Positions 15,985 to 23,626 of a DNA stretch of 44,433 nt are shown piece after piece. The position numbers and the translations under genes are program-made. This DNA is from Azospirillum sp. SYSU D00513 (GTDB lineage Bacteria > Pseudomonadota > Alphaproteobacteria > Azospirillales > Azospirillaceae), in contig NZ_JAFIQV010000052.1 in NCBI RefSeq assembly GCF_017356015.1, forward strand, positions 1-44,433, read 5' to 3'. Position 1 is the stretch's first letter; the number at the start of each line of letters is the position of its first letter. Under the pieces are notes generated by a model. It had not been told where the DNA came from, searched no databases, and worked only from the letters and a program-made list of their open reading frames with translations.

Positions 15985-17773
15985 GAAAGTAGAGCTGTGG
16001 AAGCATGTCCGGCAGCCGCTCCAGCCTTTCGACCGTGAGGACGTTCCGCCCTCCGAAGATGCGGGCCGGATCGCGGGCATCGGCGGCGGAGGTCCCGCCG
16101 AGCCGGACGCAGAAGACGTCCACGCCGGCGCCGGCAAGCTCCCCGACGGCCTTGCGCGTGTCCTCGATCAGATAGCGGCGATCACCGCTGTCGATGTCCG
16201 ACGGCTCCCCGTCCGTGATCAGCAGGACCAGCCGGCGGTGCGTCGGCTGCCCGGCGATCTGCCGCCCGGCGTGGCGCAGGGCCGTTCCCATTCGGGTGGA
16301 GTAGCGACCCCGGAGGCCGCCGAGCCGTGCCTTGGCCGCGTTGTCGTAGGGGTCGCCGAAGTCCTTCACGCGCTGGTAGCGCACCTCCTCCCGCCCGTTT
16401 GAGCAGAAAGCATGGACCGCGAAACGGTCGCCGGCCTCCGCCATGGCGGCGGCCAGCAGCGCCGTCGCGTGCCGCTCCAGCGCGAGCACGGTGGTGGGAG
16501 CGCCGCCGGCCGGATCGGAAACCGGATCGTTCGTGGACTGCGAGACGTCCAGCAGAACGAGCACCGACAGGTCGCGGAAACGGCGCCGCGTGGCAGCGTG
16601 GACGCGCGGATCCGGCGCATGCCCGAGCCGCCGTTCGACGGCCGCCTCGACACAGGCATCGAGGTCGAGCGTTTCACCCTCCGCCTGCCGCCGCAGCCGC
16701 TCCGGCCGGCTGAACTTCGCCGCCCGGACCAGCCGTGCAACGCGGCGGACCATTCCCGGATCCCGGGCGAGCAGCCCGTCGATGAGCGCGGGCGAGGACG
16801 GGGGCGCCGGGCACTCGACGACGCGCGCGAATCCGGGCCGCTGAAGTCCGATCCGGTAATCCCATTCCGGATAGCGCGCGACGGGAACGCCCGCCTCCGG
16901 GTCGGCCTCCCCCGCCGGGGCGGACGCTGCAGCAGGATCATTCCGCGCGGCACCGTCGAATTCATCCGGTTCCTGTCCCTCCGACGGCTCCGCGCGCATC
17001 GCCTCCAGCGGCAGGTCATGGTCGTCGGGCGGTACCTGCGGCGGCGTGTCGAACTCCCAAAGGCCGCCGTTGTCGTCGCGGTAGGCCGGTTCGACCAGAT
17101 AGGTCTTGTGGTTCAGCCCGACCCGCATCTTGCCGAGATCACCCGCCAGCAGCCCGCCGACGCGCAGGCTGAAGTCCGGGTCCTCCCACTGGTCCTTTCC
17201 GTCGAAGAAGAGCGCCCGGCCCTTGGCGACCCAGTGGTTGGCGTCCTCGTATCCGGGATCGATCAGGGCGCGCGACAGGCGCTCCATCAGATCCGCCGCG
17301 ATCAGCGCGCCGGACGGCTCCGCCACATGGAAGGGAAGCCAGAGCCGGCGCAGGCCGGGAAAGGCGCGCATCGCCAGATGCTCGACGCGCGCGTCTTCCA
17401 CCAGCCCGACCACTGCCATCAGAAGCGGCTTGAGGCCGCGCGCCAGCTGCCGCCGGGAGAAGATCAGATGCGCGGCCAGATGGGCGAGCGAGGCCCGGAA
17501 CAGCGCCTCGGCCGGCTGGCCGGCCAGCGCCGGAAGCGCGTCCGGCAGCCGGATCACCCCACCGTCGAACCCGGACCTCCGCGCCTCCGGCGCGTCCCCG
17601 CCGGCGGAAAGGGCCCGCATCGGCACGTCCCGGCCCCAGAGCGCCGTAAGGAAATGCCTGAGCTGCCGCTCGACGTCGGAGAAGTGCAGTTCCCCAGCCC
17701 CGCCCTCCGCCCGGATTCGGGCGTAGGCCTCCTCCGGGCGCGGGGGAACTTCGCTCATGGAATGACCGCTCAT
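15971..17773 (-). CDS. CbbO/NorD-like VWA domain protein
   Basis: 600 residues. Roughly the last 200 are a von Willebrand A domain with the MIDAS metal site DVSQSTND, and a later LLITDGEPSDIDSGDRRYL block typical of CbbO/NorD. The N-terminal part contains a helical region and a long acidic, proline-rich linker (LPLEAMRAEPSEGQEPDEFD). Proteins of this kind work with a CbbQ/NorQ-type MoxR AAA+ ring to remodel or activate a metal or sugar-phosphate enzyme. It overlaps the ATPase gene by ATGA (start 17771-17773, stop 17770-17772), so the two are coupled. No RuBisCO or nitric oxide reductase gene is near; the upstream partner is amiE, so the client may be the amidase or something in amide metabolism. 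Function is inferred. Confidence 0.8.
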   Translation of the reverse strand: MSGHSMSEVPPRPEEAYARIRAEGGAGELHFSDVERQLRHFLTALWGRDVPMRALSAGGDAPEARRSGFDGGVIRLPDALPALAGQPAEALFRASLAHLAAHLIFSRRQLARGLKPLLMAVVGLVEDARVEHLAMRAFPGLRRLWLPFHVAEPSGALIAADLMERLSRALIDPGYEDANHWVAKGRALFFDGKDQWEDPDFSLRVGGLLAGDLGKMRVGLNHKTYLVEPAYRDDNGGLWEFDTPPQVPPDDHDLPLEAMRAEPSEGQEPDEFDGAARNDPAAASAPAGEADPEAGVPVARYPEWDYRIGLQRPGFARVVECPAPPSSPALIDGLLARDPGMVRRVARLVRAAKFSRPERLRRQAEGETLDLDACVEAAVERRLGHAPDPRVHAATRRRFRDLSVLVLLDVSQSTNDPVSDPAGGAPTTVLALERHATALLAAAMAEAGDRFAVHAFCSNGREEVRYQRVKDFGDPYDNAAKARLGGLRGRYSTRMGTALRHAGRQIAGQPTHRRLVLLITDGEPSDIDSGDRRYLIEDTRKAVGELAGAGVDVFCVRLGGTSAADARDPARIFGGRNVLTVERLERLPDMLPQLYFRLTA

Positions 17774-18567
17774 AGGCAGGCGGTGATGGCGGCGGACAGC
17801 GCGTCGCGGACATCGGCATCGTCCGTGAGGGGAAGGACCAGAGCCATGCGGCAGGCCGCCTCCAGAGCGACGCCGCGGGCCGCCAGCCGTCCGGCATGTA
17901 TCAGCATGCGGGTGGACGCCCCCTCATCCAGCCCACGGCCCCTCAGGTTGCGCGACCTTTCGCCGATCTGGACAAGCCGCCTGGCGACCGTCGGTTCGAC
18001 GCCGGCCTCGTGCGCCACGATCTCCGCTTCGACCGATGCCGGCGGGTAGGTGAAGTCGAGCGCGCCGAACCGCTGCTTCGTGGATTCCTTCAGATCCTTC
18101 ACCACGCTCTGGTAGCCGGGGTTGTAGGCGATCACGAGCTGGAAATCCGGATGGGCGACGACCAGCTCGTTGCGCTTCTCGATGGGCAGCAGGCGCCGTT
18201 CATCGGTCAGCGGGTGGATGATCACGGTGGCATCCTGCCGCGCCTCCACGATCTCATCCAGATAGCAAATGGCGCCATGCCGCACGGCGCGGGTCAGCGG
18301 GCCGTCATGCCAGACCGTGCCCTCGGCATCGAGCAGATGGCGGCCGACCAGGTCGGCGGCCGTCATGTCCTCGTTGCAGGCGACGGTGATCAGGGGCTTG
18401 CCCAGGCGCCAGGCCATATGTTCGATGAAGCGGGTCTTGCCGCAGCCGGTCGGCCCCTTGAGCATCACCGGCATCCGGCTGGCGTAGGCGGCCTCGAACA
18501 GGGCGACCTCGTCGCCGGAGGCGCGGTAATAGGGTTCCCGCTCGATCCGGTATTCACGCAGTTCCAT
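17770..18567 (-). CDS. CbbQ/NirQ/NorQ-type AAA+ ATPase
   Basis: 265 residues, MoxR-class AAA+. Walker A GPTGCGKTRF, pore-type motif HDGPLTRAVRHGAICYLDEI carrying Walker B, sensor 1 VIAYNPGYQ, and the CbbQ-specific LKESTKQRFGALDFTYP. Enzymes of this group act as hexameric rings that, with a VWA partner, activate or assemble another enzyme. The gene starts 57 bp after amiE ends and overlaps the VWA gene. I placed the start at ATG 18565-18567 with AAGG upstream; 13 extra codons upstream lack family similarity. Pseudomonas amidase operons also carry an ATPase gene after amiE, but I cannot tell from sequence whether this is its equivalent. Confidence 0.88.
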   Translation of the reverse strand: MELREYRIEREPYYRASGDEVALFEAAYASRMPVMLKGPTGCGKTRFIEHMAWRLGKPLITVACNEDMTAADLVGRHLLDAEGTVWHDGPLTRAVRHGAICYLDEIVEARQDATVIIHPLTDERRLLPIEKRNELVVAHPDFQLVIAYNPGYQSVVKDLKESTKQRFGALDFTYPPASVEAEIVAHEAGVEPTVARRLVQIGERSRNLRGRGLDEGASTRMLIHAGRLAARGVALEAACRMALVLPLTDDADVRDALSAAITACL

Positions 18568-18624
18568 GATGCACCTTGGACCGTTCCGAATTCGGGGGAG
18601 AGGCACCCCTCCCCCGCCGCACCG

Positions 18625-19662
18625 TCAGCGGTGGGCCGCCACCTCGTGCGGGATGCCTTCCATCGGGCACTCCTCCGTGCCGACCGCCGGACGGGTGAAG
18701 GAGGCGACCATCTCGCGGGTGCCTTCGGGATCGGTGATCCACTGGCGATAGAAATTGTAGGGGCAGTTGGCGTCGCCCCGCTCGCCGTCGCGCGAGTTGA
18801 TCATGCCCGTGTAGCCGCGGTGGACCAGCTTGAACAGGTGGTTCTCCGACTGGCCGTTCTTGCGGAAATCGCGGATGAGCGAGGTGGAGAGCTGGGCGTA
18901 TTGAATACCGTAATCCTCCTCGCCGCACTCGCCCATGGTCCGGCCGTCGAAGCCGATGATGGCCGAATGGCCGAAATAGGAATAGACACCGTCGAAGCCC
19001 GACGCGTTGGCGACCGCGACGTAGCAGTTGTTGGCCCAGGCCATCGCCTTGGACATCAGCACCTGCTGGTCCTTCGCCGGGTACATGTAGCCCTGGCAGC
19101 GGACGATCAGCTCGGCGCCCTTCATCGCGCAGTCGCGCCAGATCTCCGGGTAGTTGCCGTCGTCGCAGATGATCAGGCTGATCTTCAGCCCCTTCGGGCC
19201 TTCCGAGACGAAGGTGCAGTTGCCCGGATACCAGCCCTCGATGGGCACCCAGGGCATGATCTTGCGGTATTTCTGGACGATCTCACCCTTGTCGTTCATC
19301 AGGATCAGCGTGTTGTAGGGCGCCTTGTTCGGGTGCTCCTCGTGCCGTTCGCCGGTCAGGGAGAAGACGCCCCAAACCTTGGCCTTGCGGCAGGCCGCGG
19401 CGAAGATTTCGGTCTCGTCGCCGGGAATGGTCGCGGCGGTCTCGTACATCTCCTTCGGGTCGTACATGATCCCGTGTGTCGAATATTCGGGGAAGATGAC
19501 CAGATCCATGCCCGGCAGGCCGGTCTTCATCCCGACCACCATGTCGGCGATCTTCCGCGCGTTCTCCAGCACCTCCGCCTTCGTGTGCAGGCGCGGCATC
19601 TTGTAGTTCACGACCGCCACGCCGACGGTGTCCTTGCTGCTGGAAATATCGCCGTGAATCAT
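18625..19662 (-). CDS. amiE: Aliphatic amidase
   Basis: 345 residues, nitrilase superfamily, the same length as Pseudomonas AmiE and very similar along its whole length (HGDISSSKDTVGVAVVNYK at the start). The catalytic set is intact at standard positions: E59 (FPEYS), K134 (YRKIMPW), E142 (PIEGWYPG) and C166 (IICDDGNYPE). It hydrolyses short aliphatic amides such as acetamide and propionamide to the acid and ammonia in the cytoplasm. AmiF-type formamidase is the nearest alternative, but the overall sequence reads as AmiE. GGAGG lies 5 bases before the ATG. It is followed by the AAA+/VWA pair on the same strand; no amiC, amiR or amiS is present, so control must differ from Pseudomonas. Confidence 0.95.
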   Translation of the reverse strand: MIHGDISSSKDTVGVAVVNYKMPRLHTKAEVLENARKIADMVVGMKTGLPGMDLVIFPEYSTHGIMYDPKEMYETAATIPGDETEIFAAACRKAKVWGVFSLTGERHEEHPNKAPYNTLILMNDKGEIVQKYRKIMPWVPIEGWYPGNCTFVSEGPKGLKISLIICDDGNYPEIWRDCAMKGAELIVRCQGYMYPAKDQQVLMSKAMAWANNCYVAVANASGFDGVYSYFGHSAIIGFDGRTMGECGEEDYGIQYAQLSTSLIRDFRKNGQSENHLFKLVHRGYTGMINSRDGERGDANCPYNFYRQWITDPEGTREMVASFTRPAVGTEECPMEGIPHEVAAHR

Positions 19663-19803
19663 TCTTGCCTCCGTTCGCGCGCGAAGGCCGTGGGAAGGCC
19701 GCTCCGGCGCATTTCGACGTTGGTCACGCTCGCTCGATCAAGAAAAAAGCGCAAGCACGCCCCCGCTCCCGCAGTTGTGAGCGGAACGATGGCAGATGCG
19801 TAT

Positions 19804-19821
19804 GCTATTCTCCGGAATAGC
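19804..19821. promoter_or_regulatory. Inverted repeat upstream of amiE, possible operator
   Basis: GCTATTC-TCCG-GAATAGC is a perfect 7-bp inverted repeat about 140 bp upstream of the amiE start, in the 287-bp gap between the EEP gene end and amiE. It is in the right place for a regulator site for amiE. No U run follows, so it is a poor terminator candidate. The regulator is unknown. Confidence 0.35.
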
Positions 19822-19949
19822 GTCGAAGTCACGGACTGGGTATGTTTCGAGGAGTACGGTGTATCGCTCCTCTCGTCCATTCCCTTTGCTCCGCTGCCCC
19901 GACGAGGCGACGTGATCGATGCGTATGTTCTGGGTGTTTCAGCCGGGGC

Positions 19950-20816
19950 TCAATACGTGGTTCTCCGTAGGCACGTGGTTCTCCGTAGGCGCGGCCGACA
20001 CCGCGGTGCATGGAGAGGGCTTCCCATTTCGAAGTCGAGGACAACAGCCAGATGATCGCTGGCGGCCGGCAGCCCCTCGGACGGGCTGGCGTGCAGGTCG
20101 GTCAACAGACGCACCGGCCGGAGCGCCGACCCCGGCCCCGCCAGAACATGGTCCAGACAGCTGGGGGCCGGACAGGCGGTGTCTCCGCTTTCCAAGCCGC
20201 CGTCCGCCATGGTCGTGGCGGCGGGGAGGCCGAGCCGCGCGCGGCAGTCGGTCAGGCCAAGCTCCTCCAGGCGCAGAAGATCCGGCCCGGTGTTGAAGTC
20301 GCCGGCCAGAAGCACGGCGTCCGCCAGTCCCGCCGCCCGCAGTTCGGCCACGATAGCGGCGAGTTGCGCGCGGCGCAGGTCGCCGCCGTCGCGGAGATGA
20401 GTCAGATGCAGGTTCACGGCGAGCAGGCGGCGGCCGGCGAGGTCGATCTCCACCAGAAGCGCCGCCCGCTCGCCATCGCGCGGGTCGGAGGGAAGATCAA
20501 TCCGGCGGCTGGACAGCACGGGACGGCGCGACAGCACCGCCAGGCCGGACCAACTGTCGGCCCTGCGGCCCTCGACGGCGCGCGGTTTCCGGCGCAAGGG
20601 AAGTTGAACCACCTCCATCCCCGTGAAACGGGCCAGATGGCCTGCCGTGTCCAGCCCAAGCTCCGGACAGAGCAGCGATTCCTGGAGCATCAGCAGGTCC
20701 GGGCGCAGCCGTTGGACACCGCGTACCATGGCGCGCAGACGCTCCCGGTAGGCGCCGTCGCCCTTCCAACTGTTGAGCGTGACCAGCCGAATCCCGGAGG
20801 CAGGCCGGTCCGTCAC
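19950..20816 (-). CDS. Endonuclease/exonuclease/phosphatase (EEP) family protein
   Basis: 288 residues with the full EEP motif set: VTLNSWKGD near the start, LLMLQES (metal-binding Glu), VNLHLTHLRDG, LLAGDFNTGPD (Asp and Asn) and SDHLAVVLDF (catalytic His) near the end. EEP enzymes cut phosphodiesters or phosphomonoesters with magnesium. It overlaps the DUF1045 gene (stop 20813-20815 against start 20814-20816) and is in the phnF unit, so a role in handling phosphonate-pathway intermediates or phosphate esters is inferred. The C-terminus ends LRRTTCLRRTTY, a duplication caused by an 18-bp tandem repeat in the gene. GTG/ATG choice: ATG 20814-20816 is coupled to the upstream stop. Confidence 0.85.
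   Translation of the reverse strand: MTDRPASGIRLVTLNSWKGDGAYRERLRAMVRGVQRLRPDLLMLQESLLCPELGLDTAGHLARFTGMEVVQLPLRRKPRAVEGRRADSWSGLAVLSRRPVLSSRRIDLPSDPRDGERAALLVEIDLAGRRLLAVNLHLTHLRDGGDLRRAQLAAIVAELRAAGLADAVLLAGDFNTGPDLLRLEELGLTDCRARLGLPAATTMADGGLESGDTACPAPSCLDHVLAGPGSALRPVRLLTDLHASPSEGLPAASDHLAVVLDFEMGSPLHAPRCRPRLRRTTCLRRTTY
19955..19990. repeat. Two tandem copies of an 18-bp unit
   Basis: The unit ACGTGGTTCTCCGTAGGC occurs at 19955-19972 and again at 19973-19990 without a break. It lies in the last codons of the EEP gene and encodes the repeated hexapeptide LRRTTC/LRRTTY. It looks like a recent slippage duplication. Confidence 0.9.
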
Positions 20817-21592
20817 GCGCCGGCCGCTTGCACGCCCGCCGTTTCCACGTCCACCGTTGCGCCCATCGTTCCCGCAAAGGCCGGTCCCTCACCTGTGAGG
20901 GCGAAGCGTTCCGCCAGGACGAAGGGGGCCGACGGCGCGGGCTGCACGGCAAGGCAGACCGAGCGGACGGCGAAGGGCTCGGCCAGCACGGCCTCCAGGG
21001 CTGGTTCGAGAAGGCGGCGGATCCGCGACCGTTCCTCCTCGGCGATGCGGCAGGTCAGGGTCAGGTGGAAGCGGAACTGGTCGAGGACGTAAGGATAGCC
21101 CCAGCGCGCCATCAGCTCTTCGTGGCGGACGCTCAAGGGCGATTTCCGCCGTTTCGCCAGTTCTTCCTGCGTCGGGGGAGCCCGGAAGCGGTCGAGGTCG
21201 CGCACGCAGGCGCCAGCCAGATCGTCCAGCGCCGGTTCGGGCACGCTCGGGCGCAAGGCCAGGAAACCATGGAGTTCCTGCAGACCAAGCGGTGCCGCGA
21301 CGAAGGCCGGACGGCGGCTGGCGAGTTCGGCGACCGCCTCCGCCAAGGCCGAAGGCGTGGCGCCCTCGGCGAGGCGGAAGGGAGCCTTGAGCGTCGCGTG
21401 GAACCCGTAACGACGGGCCGCGGCGATCAGCGTTTCGTGCCAAGCCGGATCGAGGCCGAGCGCCGGAAGCGCGCCGTAGCCGGGCGCGCGGGCGGAACGG
21501 CCGAGCCACCATTCTCCGAACCGGGCGAGTTCGCTGCCCTCCTCGGGCAGGAAATAGATGGCGTAGCGTTCGGGGCCGGTCATGACGGTCAT
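20813..21592 (-). CDS. DUF1045 protein, two-histidine phosphoesterase-like, phosphonate-associated
   Basis: 259 residues of the DUF1045 family (putative phosphonate metabolism protein). The start MTGPERYAIYFLPEEGSELA, the block YGFHATLKAPFRL, and FRFHLTLTCRI give two HxT motifs about 110 residues apart, the arrangement of 2H phosphodiesterases that open cyclic phosphates. DUF1045 genes are regularly found in C-P lyase loci of alphaproteobacteria. No phnP, whose product opens the ribose cyclic phosphate in E. coli, is seen in this window, so this protein is a candidate for that step; that is inference. It lies 83 bp downstream of phnF and overlaps the EEP gene. Confidence 0.85.
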   Translation of the reverse strand: MTVMTGPERYAIYFLPEEGSELARFGEWWLGRSARAPGYGALPALGLDPAWHETLIAAARRYGFHATLKAPFRLAEGATPSALAEAVAELASRRPAFVAAPLGLQELHGFLALRPSVPEPALDDLAGACVRDLDRFRAPPTQEELAKRRKSPLSVRHEELMARWGYPYVLDQFRFHLTLTCRIAEEERSRIRRLLEPALEAVLAEPFAVRSVCLAVQPAPSAPFVLAERFALTGEGPAFAGTMGATVDVETAGVQAAGA

Positions 21593-21675
21593 TCGCCTCC
21601 GATTGGGAAGGGATTGGCCCGGTCTACGACAAAAACCGACGCGGTGAGGTTAAGTTTGCGTGAAATCCCCCGTCC

Positions 21676-22440
21676 TCAGCCGTTCGGCTCGACGACGAGC
21701 TGGACCCGGTCCGACGCCCAGCGCGCCACGCTGTATTCGATGGGCTCGCCGCCGGCATCCACGTTGATGCTCTCGGTCAGCAGGATGGGGCGGTTGGGCG
21801 CCTGCTGGAGGAGGCGCGCGTCGGCCGAGCGGACCGGGCGCGCGGTGATGCGCGTGACCCGGCGCGTGTAGTCGGCGACGCCGCAGGCGGTGAGCGCCGC
21901 GCTGATCGAGCCCGACGCCCGGTAGGCCTCGGCGAGGCCCGGAACACGCGCCTTCGGGAAGTAGTGGGAGGACACGTTTACCGGCCGGCCGTCAGCCTCG
22001 CCGAGCCGCTCGATCACGATGACCTCGGCCCCTTCCGCGATGCCCAGTGCCCGCGCCACGGCGGCCTCGGCCGCTGCCTCGGCGAGGCCGAGAAGCTGCC
22101 CACCGGCCTCCCGCCGCTCGGCGGACAGGTTCTCGGAAAAGCGGGTGCGGCGGCTCAAGCGGTAGTCGATCACGCTTTCCTGCACGAAGGTGCCGCGCCC
22201 CTGCTCGACCCGGACCAGCCCCTTCTCCGCCAGTGCCAGCACGGCGCGGCGGGCGGTGTGCCGGTTGACGCCGAAGGACTCCGCCAGCGCGTGTTCGGTG
22301 GGCAGCTTTTCTCCGGGCGGGTGCAGCCCCTTCAGGATGTCCGCCTCGATCCGTTCGGCGATCTGCCGCCACAGGGCGGTGCCAGCACCCCGCGCGAGAT
22401 CGCCGCCGTTCATGCCGCCCATGCCGCCGTCTTCTGTCAT
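21676..22440 (-). CDS. phnF: PhnF, GntR/HutC-family transcriptional regulator of phosphonate genes
   Basis: 254 residues. An N-terminal winged helix of GntR type (ALWRQIAERIEADILKGLHP, then KLPTEHALAESFGVNRHTAR) is followed by a UbiC/UTRA ligand domain (VIVIERLGEADGRPVNVSSH; LLTESINVDAGGEPIEYSVA). PhnF represses C-P lyase genes in several bacteria. It is divergent from phnG, with HutC-type operator sequences in the 96-bp gap. ATG 22438-22440 is used; a downstream ATG at 22411-22413 would also keep the DNA-binding domain, and the longer reading upstream would run into the operator region. Confidence 0.9.
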   Translation of the reverse strand: MTEDGGMGGMNGGDLARGAGTALWRQIAERIEADILKGLHPPGEKLPTEHALAESFGVNRHTARRAVLALAEKGLVRVEQGRGTFVQESVIDYRLSRRTRFSENLSAERREAGGQLLGLAEAAAEAAVARALGIAEGAEVIVIERLGEADGRPVNVSSHYFPKARVPGLAEAYRASGSISAALTACGVADYTRRVTRITARPVRSADARLLQQAPNRPILLTESINVDAGGEPIEYSVARWASDRVQLVVEPNG

Positions 22441-22503
22441 TGAAAATTCACCCTTCCCGCCTTTACCGCGCCCTGACCCGGCGCGCATAGTGCACGAAGA
22501 ACG

Positions 22504-22519
22504 GTATAGACATCTAGAC
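22504..22519. promoter_or_regulatory. Candidate PhnF operator, two HutC-type sites
   Basis: GTATAGAC at 22504-22511 matches the GTMTAKAC core used by HutC-subfamily GntR regulators exactly, and ATCTAGAC at 22512-22519 matches it in seven of eight positions, immediately adjoining. The mycobacterial PhnF site has the same GTATAGAC core. The pair lies 18-33 bp before phnG, where bound PhnF would block transcription or its start. Confidence 0.6.
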
Positions 22520-22536
22520 AAATTTTGGGTTTGTCC

Positions 22537-22989
22537 ATGACATCATCCGACATCGCCGCGCGCCGCCGCTGGATGGGCGTGCTCGCCAAGGCCCGTCCTC
22601 CCGAGATCGACGAGGCGTGGAGCGCCCTGGGCGCGCCGTCCGGCTATGTCCATCTGCGCCGGCCCGAAACCGGGCTTGCCATGGTGCGCGGCCGGATGGG
22701 CGGCGACGGCGCCGCCTTCAACGTCGGCGAGATGACCGTGACGCGCTGTTCGGTCCGACTGGCCGATGGAGCCGTCGGCCACGCCTATGTGGCGGGACGC
22801 GACGCCTCCCACGCGGAACGCGCCGCAGTGATCGACGCGCTGCTCCAGGACGAGGAACGGCGGGCGTCCATCGAAGCTCTGGTCATCGCCCCGCTCGAAC
22901 GCGCCCAGGCCGAACGGCGGGACATGGCCTCGCGCAAGGCAGCGGCGACCCGTGTCGATTTCTTCACCATGATCCGCGGGGAGACCTGA
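22537..22989 (+). CDS. phnG: C-P lyase subunit PhnG
   Basis: 150 residues. PhnG family features are RRRWMGVLAKARPPEIDEAW near the start, FNVGEMTVTRCSVRL, the GHAYVAGRDASHAERAAVID block and the C-terminal RVDFFTMIRG. PhnG is part of the PhnGHIJ core and helps PhnI make ribosyl-phosphonate from ATP. It is the first gene of the plus-strand operon phnGHIJKLM. ATG 22537 is chosen over an in-frame TTG four codons earlier. Confidence 0.93.
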   Translation: MTSSDIAARRRWMGVLAKARPPEIDEAWSALGAPSGYVHLRRPETGLAMVRGRMGGDGAAFNVGEMTVTRCSVRLADGAVGHAYVAGRDASHAERAAVIDALLQDEERRASIEALVIAPLERAQAERRDMASRKAAATRVDFFTMIRGET

Positions 22990-22992
22990 TCC

Positions 22993-23622
22993 GTGACGAC
23001 CCTTTCCCACACGGGGCCCGCCGGAGGGGTCCCCCCGACCGGTCCGCTTCCGGGTTTCGGCGACCCGGTACAGGACGCGCAGGGCGTCTTCCGCGCCGTG
23101 CTGGACGCGATGGCGCGGCCGGGCACGATCCACGATCTGGCGCTTGGCATCGAGGCGCCGGCCCCGCTTTCCGCCGGCAGCGCCGCCGTGCTCATGGCGC
23201 TGGCCGATTTCGAGACTCCCGTCTGGCTCGACGGGGCAGCCGAGTCGGCCGAAGCCGCAGCACACCTGCGCTTCCATTGCGGCTGCCCGCTCGCCTCCGA
23301 ACCGGCGGAGGCGGTCTTCGCGCTGGTGGCCGGCCCCGCCCTCATGCCGCCGCTCTCCGCCTTCGCCGTGGGTACCGAGGAATATCCGGACCGGTCCTGC
23401 ACCGTGATCGTCCAGGTGGCGTCGCTGGCTGCCGGGGCCGGCTGGGTCCTGACCGGGCCGGGCATCCGCGACCGGGCGTCCTTGCGCGTCGGCGGACTGC
23501 CGCCGGCCTTCGCGGGCTGGGTCCGCGACAACCACGCCGGCTTCCCGCTGGGCGTGGACCTGGTCTTCACCTGCGGCGGCCGGATCGCGGCCCTGCCGCG
23601 CTCCACCCGCATCGGGGAGTGA
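22993..23622 (+). CDS. phnH: C-P lyase subunit PhnH
   Basis: 209 residues, of the PhnH family: PGFGDPVQDAQGVFRAVLDA followed by MARPG at the N-terminus, a ADFETPVWLDG block, GTEEYPDRSC and the C-terminal VDLVFTCGGRIAALPRSTRI. PhnH is a core-complex subunit needed for nucleoside triphosphate phosphonylase activity. GTG at 22993 is the start, 3 bp after the phnG stop, with GGGGAG about 9 bases upstream. Confidence 0.93.
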   Translation: MTTLSHTGPAGGVPPTGPLPGFGDPVQDAQGVFRAVLDAMARPGTIHDLALGIEAPAPLSAGSAAVLMALADFETPVWLDGAAESAEAAAHLRFHCGCPLASEPAEAVFALVAGPALMPPLSAFAVGTEEYPDRSCTVIVQVASLAAGAGWVLTGPGIRDRASLRVGGLPPAFAGWVRDNHAGFPLGVDLVFTCGGRIAALPRSTRIGE

Positions 23623-23626
23623 ACCC

